Shown piece by piece: positions 63,319-64,000 of a DNA stretch of 64,000 bases. The DNA is from Catenibacterium mitsuoka_A. GTDB lineage: Bacteria > Bacillota_I > Bacilli_A > Erysipelotrichales > Coprobacillaceae. Both the position numbers and the translations under genes were made by a program. Where the stretch lies: the NCBI RefSeq assembly GCF_964259225.1, contig NZ_CAXVKN010000003.1; one strand, written 5' to 3'. Under the pieces are notes generated by a model that saw only the letters and a program-made list of their open reading frames with translations, did not search any database and was not told where the DNA came from. The stretch's first letter is position 1. Each line of letters begins with the position of its first letter.

Positions 63319-64000
63319 ATGAATATTAAGAAATTCACGAGTTATGCAGTTGCATTAATGATGAGTTTATCATTAGCTCCAGTTAAAGCAAATGCACTTA
63401 CGACTGATGGTTCATTGACTAAAGGTTATTATAACGATGCTGGTCGATGGGTTGAAGGTCAACTAAGTCAGACATTACCAGAAGGAATTCAATCTGTCGA
63501 TAAGACAGCAGAAGCACTTGGTAATAACACTTATAAAATGAAATTAAAGGTTGTAACTAAACAGAAGGTTGAAACCTTTACTAAGAAAGCTGCAACAGTA
63601 CTTGTTATCGATTCATCAGGCAGTATGATCGGTAAAAAGCGTATGAAGAGTATTAGAGATGCAGCAAAGGCATTTGTACAGTCATATGCTGGTAAAGATA
63701 AAAACACTGGACGTTATCTAGCAGTTGTTGATTTTGATAGTGATGTCGAAGTGAGATTAAATTGGACTGATGTTTCTTCAGTTAATGGTAAGGAAGCTGC
63801 ATATGAAGCAATTGATGGTTTAAGAGCTCTTGGTGGTACAAACCTAGATGCAGGTATTAAACAGGGTACAGCTTTATTTAAGAATACTGCTATCAAGGAT
63901 ATTAAAAAAGAAAACAGAAATGCCATTGTATTTACTGATGGTAAACCTAAAAAATATCTTGTAGAATGTCAGCACAAAAAACCAAAGAAAAACGATATCG
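63319..64000 (+). CDS. Second vWA-domain surface protein (partial, runs off the window)
   Basis: The first 227 residues of a close paralogue of the upstream gene, open to the window edge. The signal peptide MNIKKFTSYAVALMMSLSLA is followed by the same KGYYNDAxxWVEG segment and a vWA domain with MIDAS DSSGSM (about 98-103), then GGTNLDAG and FTDGKP. No frameshift is seen in the part present, including the region where the first copy breaks. The ribosome site GAGAGGGG is upstream. A repeat-bearing, sortase-anchored C-terminus is expected but not visible. Confidence 0.88.
   Translation, partial: MNIKKFTSYAVALMMSLSLAPVKANALTTDGSLTKGYYNDAGRWVEGQLSQTLPEGIQSVDKTAEALGNNTYKMKLKVVTKQKVETFTKKAATVLVIDSSGSMIGKKRMKSIRDAAKAFVQSYAGKDKNTGRYLAVVDFDSDVEVRLNWTDVSSVNGKEAAYEAIDGLRALGGTNLDAGIKQGTALFKNTAIKDIKKENRNAIVFTDGKPKKYLVECQHKKPKKNDI

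Noticed and set aside
1..64000. CRISPR array, tRNA or rRNA genes
   Set aside because: No regularly spaced short repeats, cloverleaf-like segments or conserved rRNA stretches were seen on reading either strand.

Overview
The window is a low-GC, AT-rich chromosomal segment from a Gram-positive bacterium of the Firmicutes. Evidence is strong AGGAGG-type ribosome sites, U-tailed intrinsic terminators, CIRCE/HrcA-type heat-shock control, a PASTA kinase, GatCAB, DarA, CamS and sortase-type surface proteins. Gene order matches Bacillus-type housekeeping blocks with many losses (gmk-priA-rsmB-rlmN-prpC-prkC-rsgA-rpe-thiN; ylbF-rsmD-coaD; pcrA-ligA-camS-gatCAB-rlmCD). Codon use, and families such as the RQC-minor protein, suggest an Erysipelotrichia/Coprobacillaceae-like gut organism (for example near Catenibacterium). 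That placement is inference from the sequence alone.

Layout. 1-5.8 kb: start of a minus-strand gene, an Ig-repeat NlpC/P60 hydrolase, Nnr metabolite repair, and minus-strand pgeF and rqcH. 5.8-17.7 kb: one long plus-strand housekeeping run from gmk to thiN, then a MATE pump and a small alarmone synthetase. 17.7-20.3 kb: a scarred stretch in which a foreign-looking transglutaminase gene sits between an XRE regulator remnant and a tyrosine-recombinase tail. 20.3-32.8 kb: clpB under two CIRCE operators, rsmE, mtaB, an unusual MurE-like ligase, rpsU, phoH, mutY (minus), darA, then a GNAT-FolC fusion coupled to a DEAD-box-like protein lacking its ATPase motifs. 32.8-46.5 kb: ppdK behind an operator-dense promoter, a DprA-like protein, a rhomboid protease, def (minus), ftsW/rodA, ylbF-rsmD-coaD, pyrC-pyrK-pyrD and pcrA. 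46.5-49.0 kb: an IS200/IS605 element (tnpA, tnpB, end hairpins) inserted between pcrA and ligA. 49-57.6 kb: ligA-camS-gatCAB, a membrane-anchored protein and rlmCD. 57.6-64 kb: an accessory end with a small antitoxin-like gene, an RQC-minor protein and two tandem paralogous von Willebrand A surface proteins. The first is frameshifted and carries five 83-residue repeats; the second runs off the window.

How the parts work together. Most genes serve translation (rRNA and tRNA modification, ribosome assembly and rescue, transamidation), replication and repair (PriA, PcrA, LigA, MutY), and cell-wall synthesis and its signalling (PrkC/PrpC, FtsW/RodA, MurE-like, PgeF). No tRNA, rRNA, CRISPR array or recognisable riboswitch was seen. 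The least ordinary parts are the GNAT-FolC/pseudo-helicase pair, the zinc-ribbon-less TnpB, the decayed island around the transglutaminase, the MurE-like ligase with a rewritten specificity loop, and the duplicated adhesin locus with long conserved leaders.
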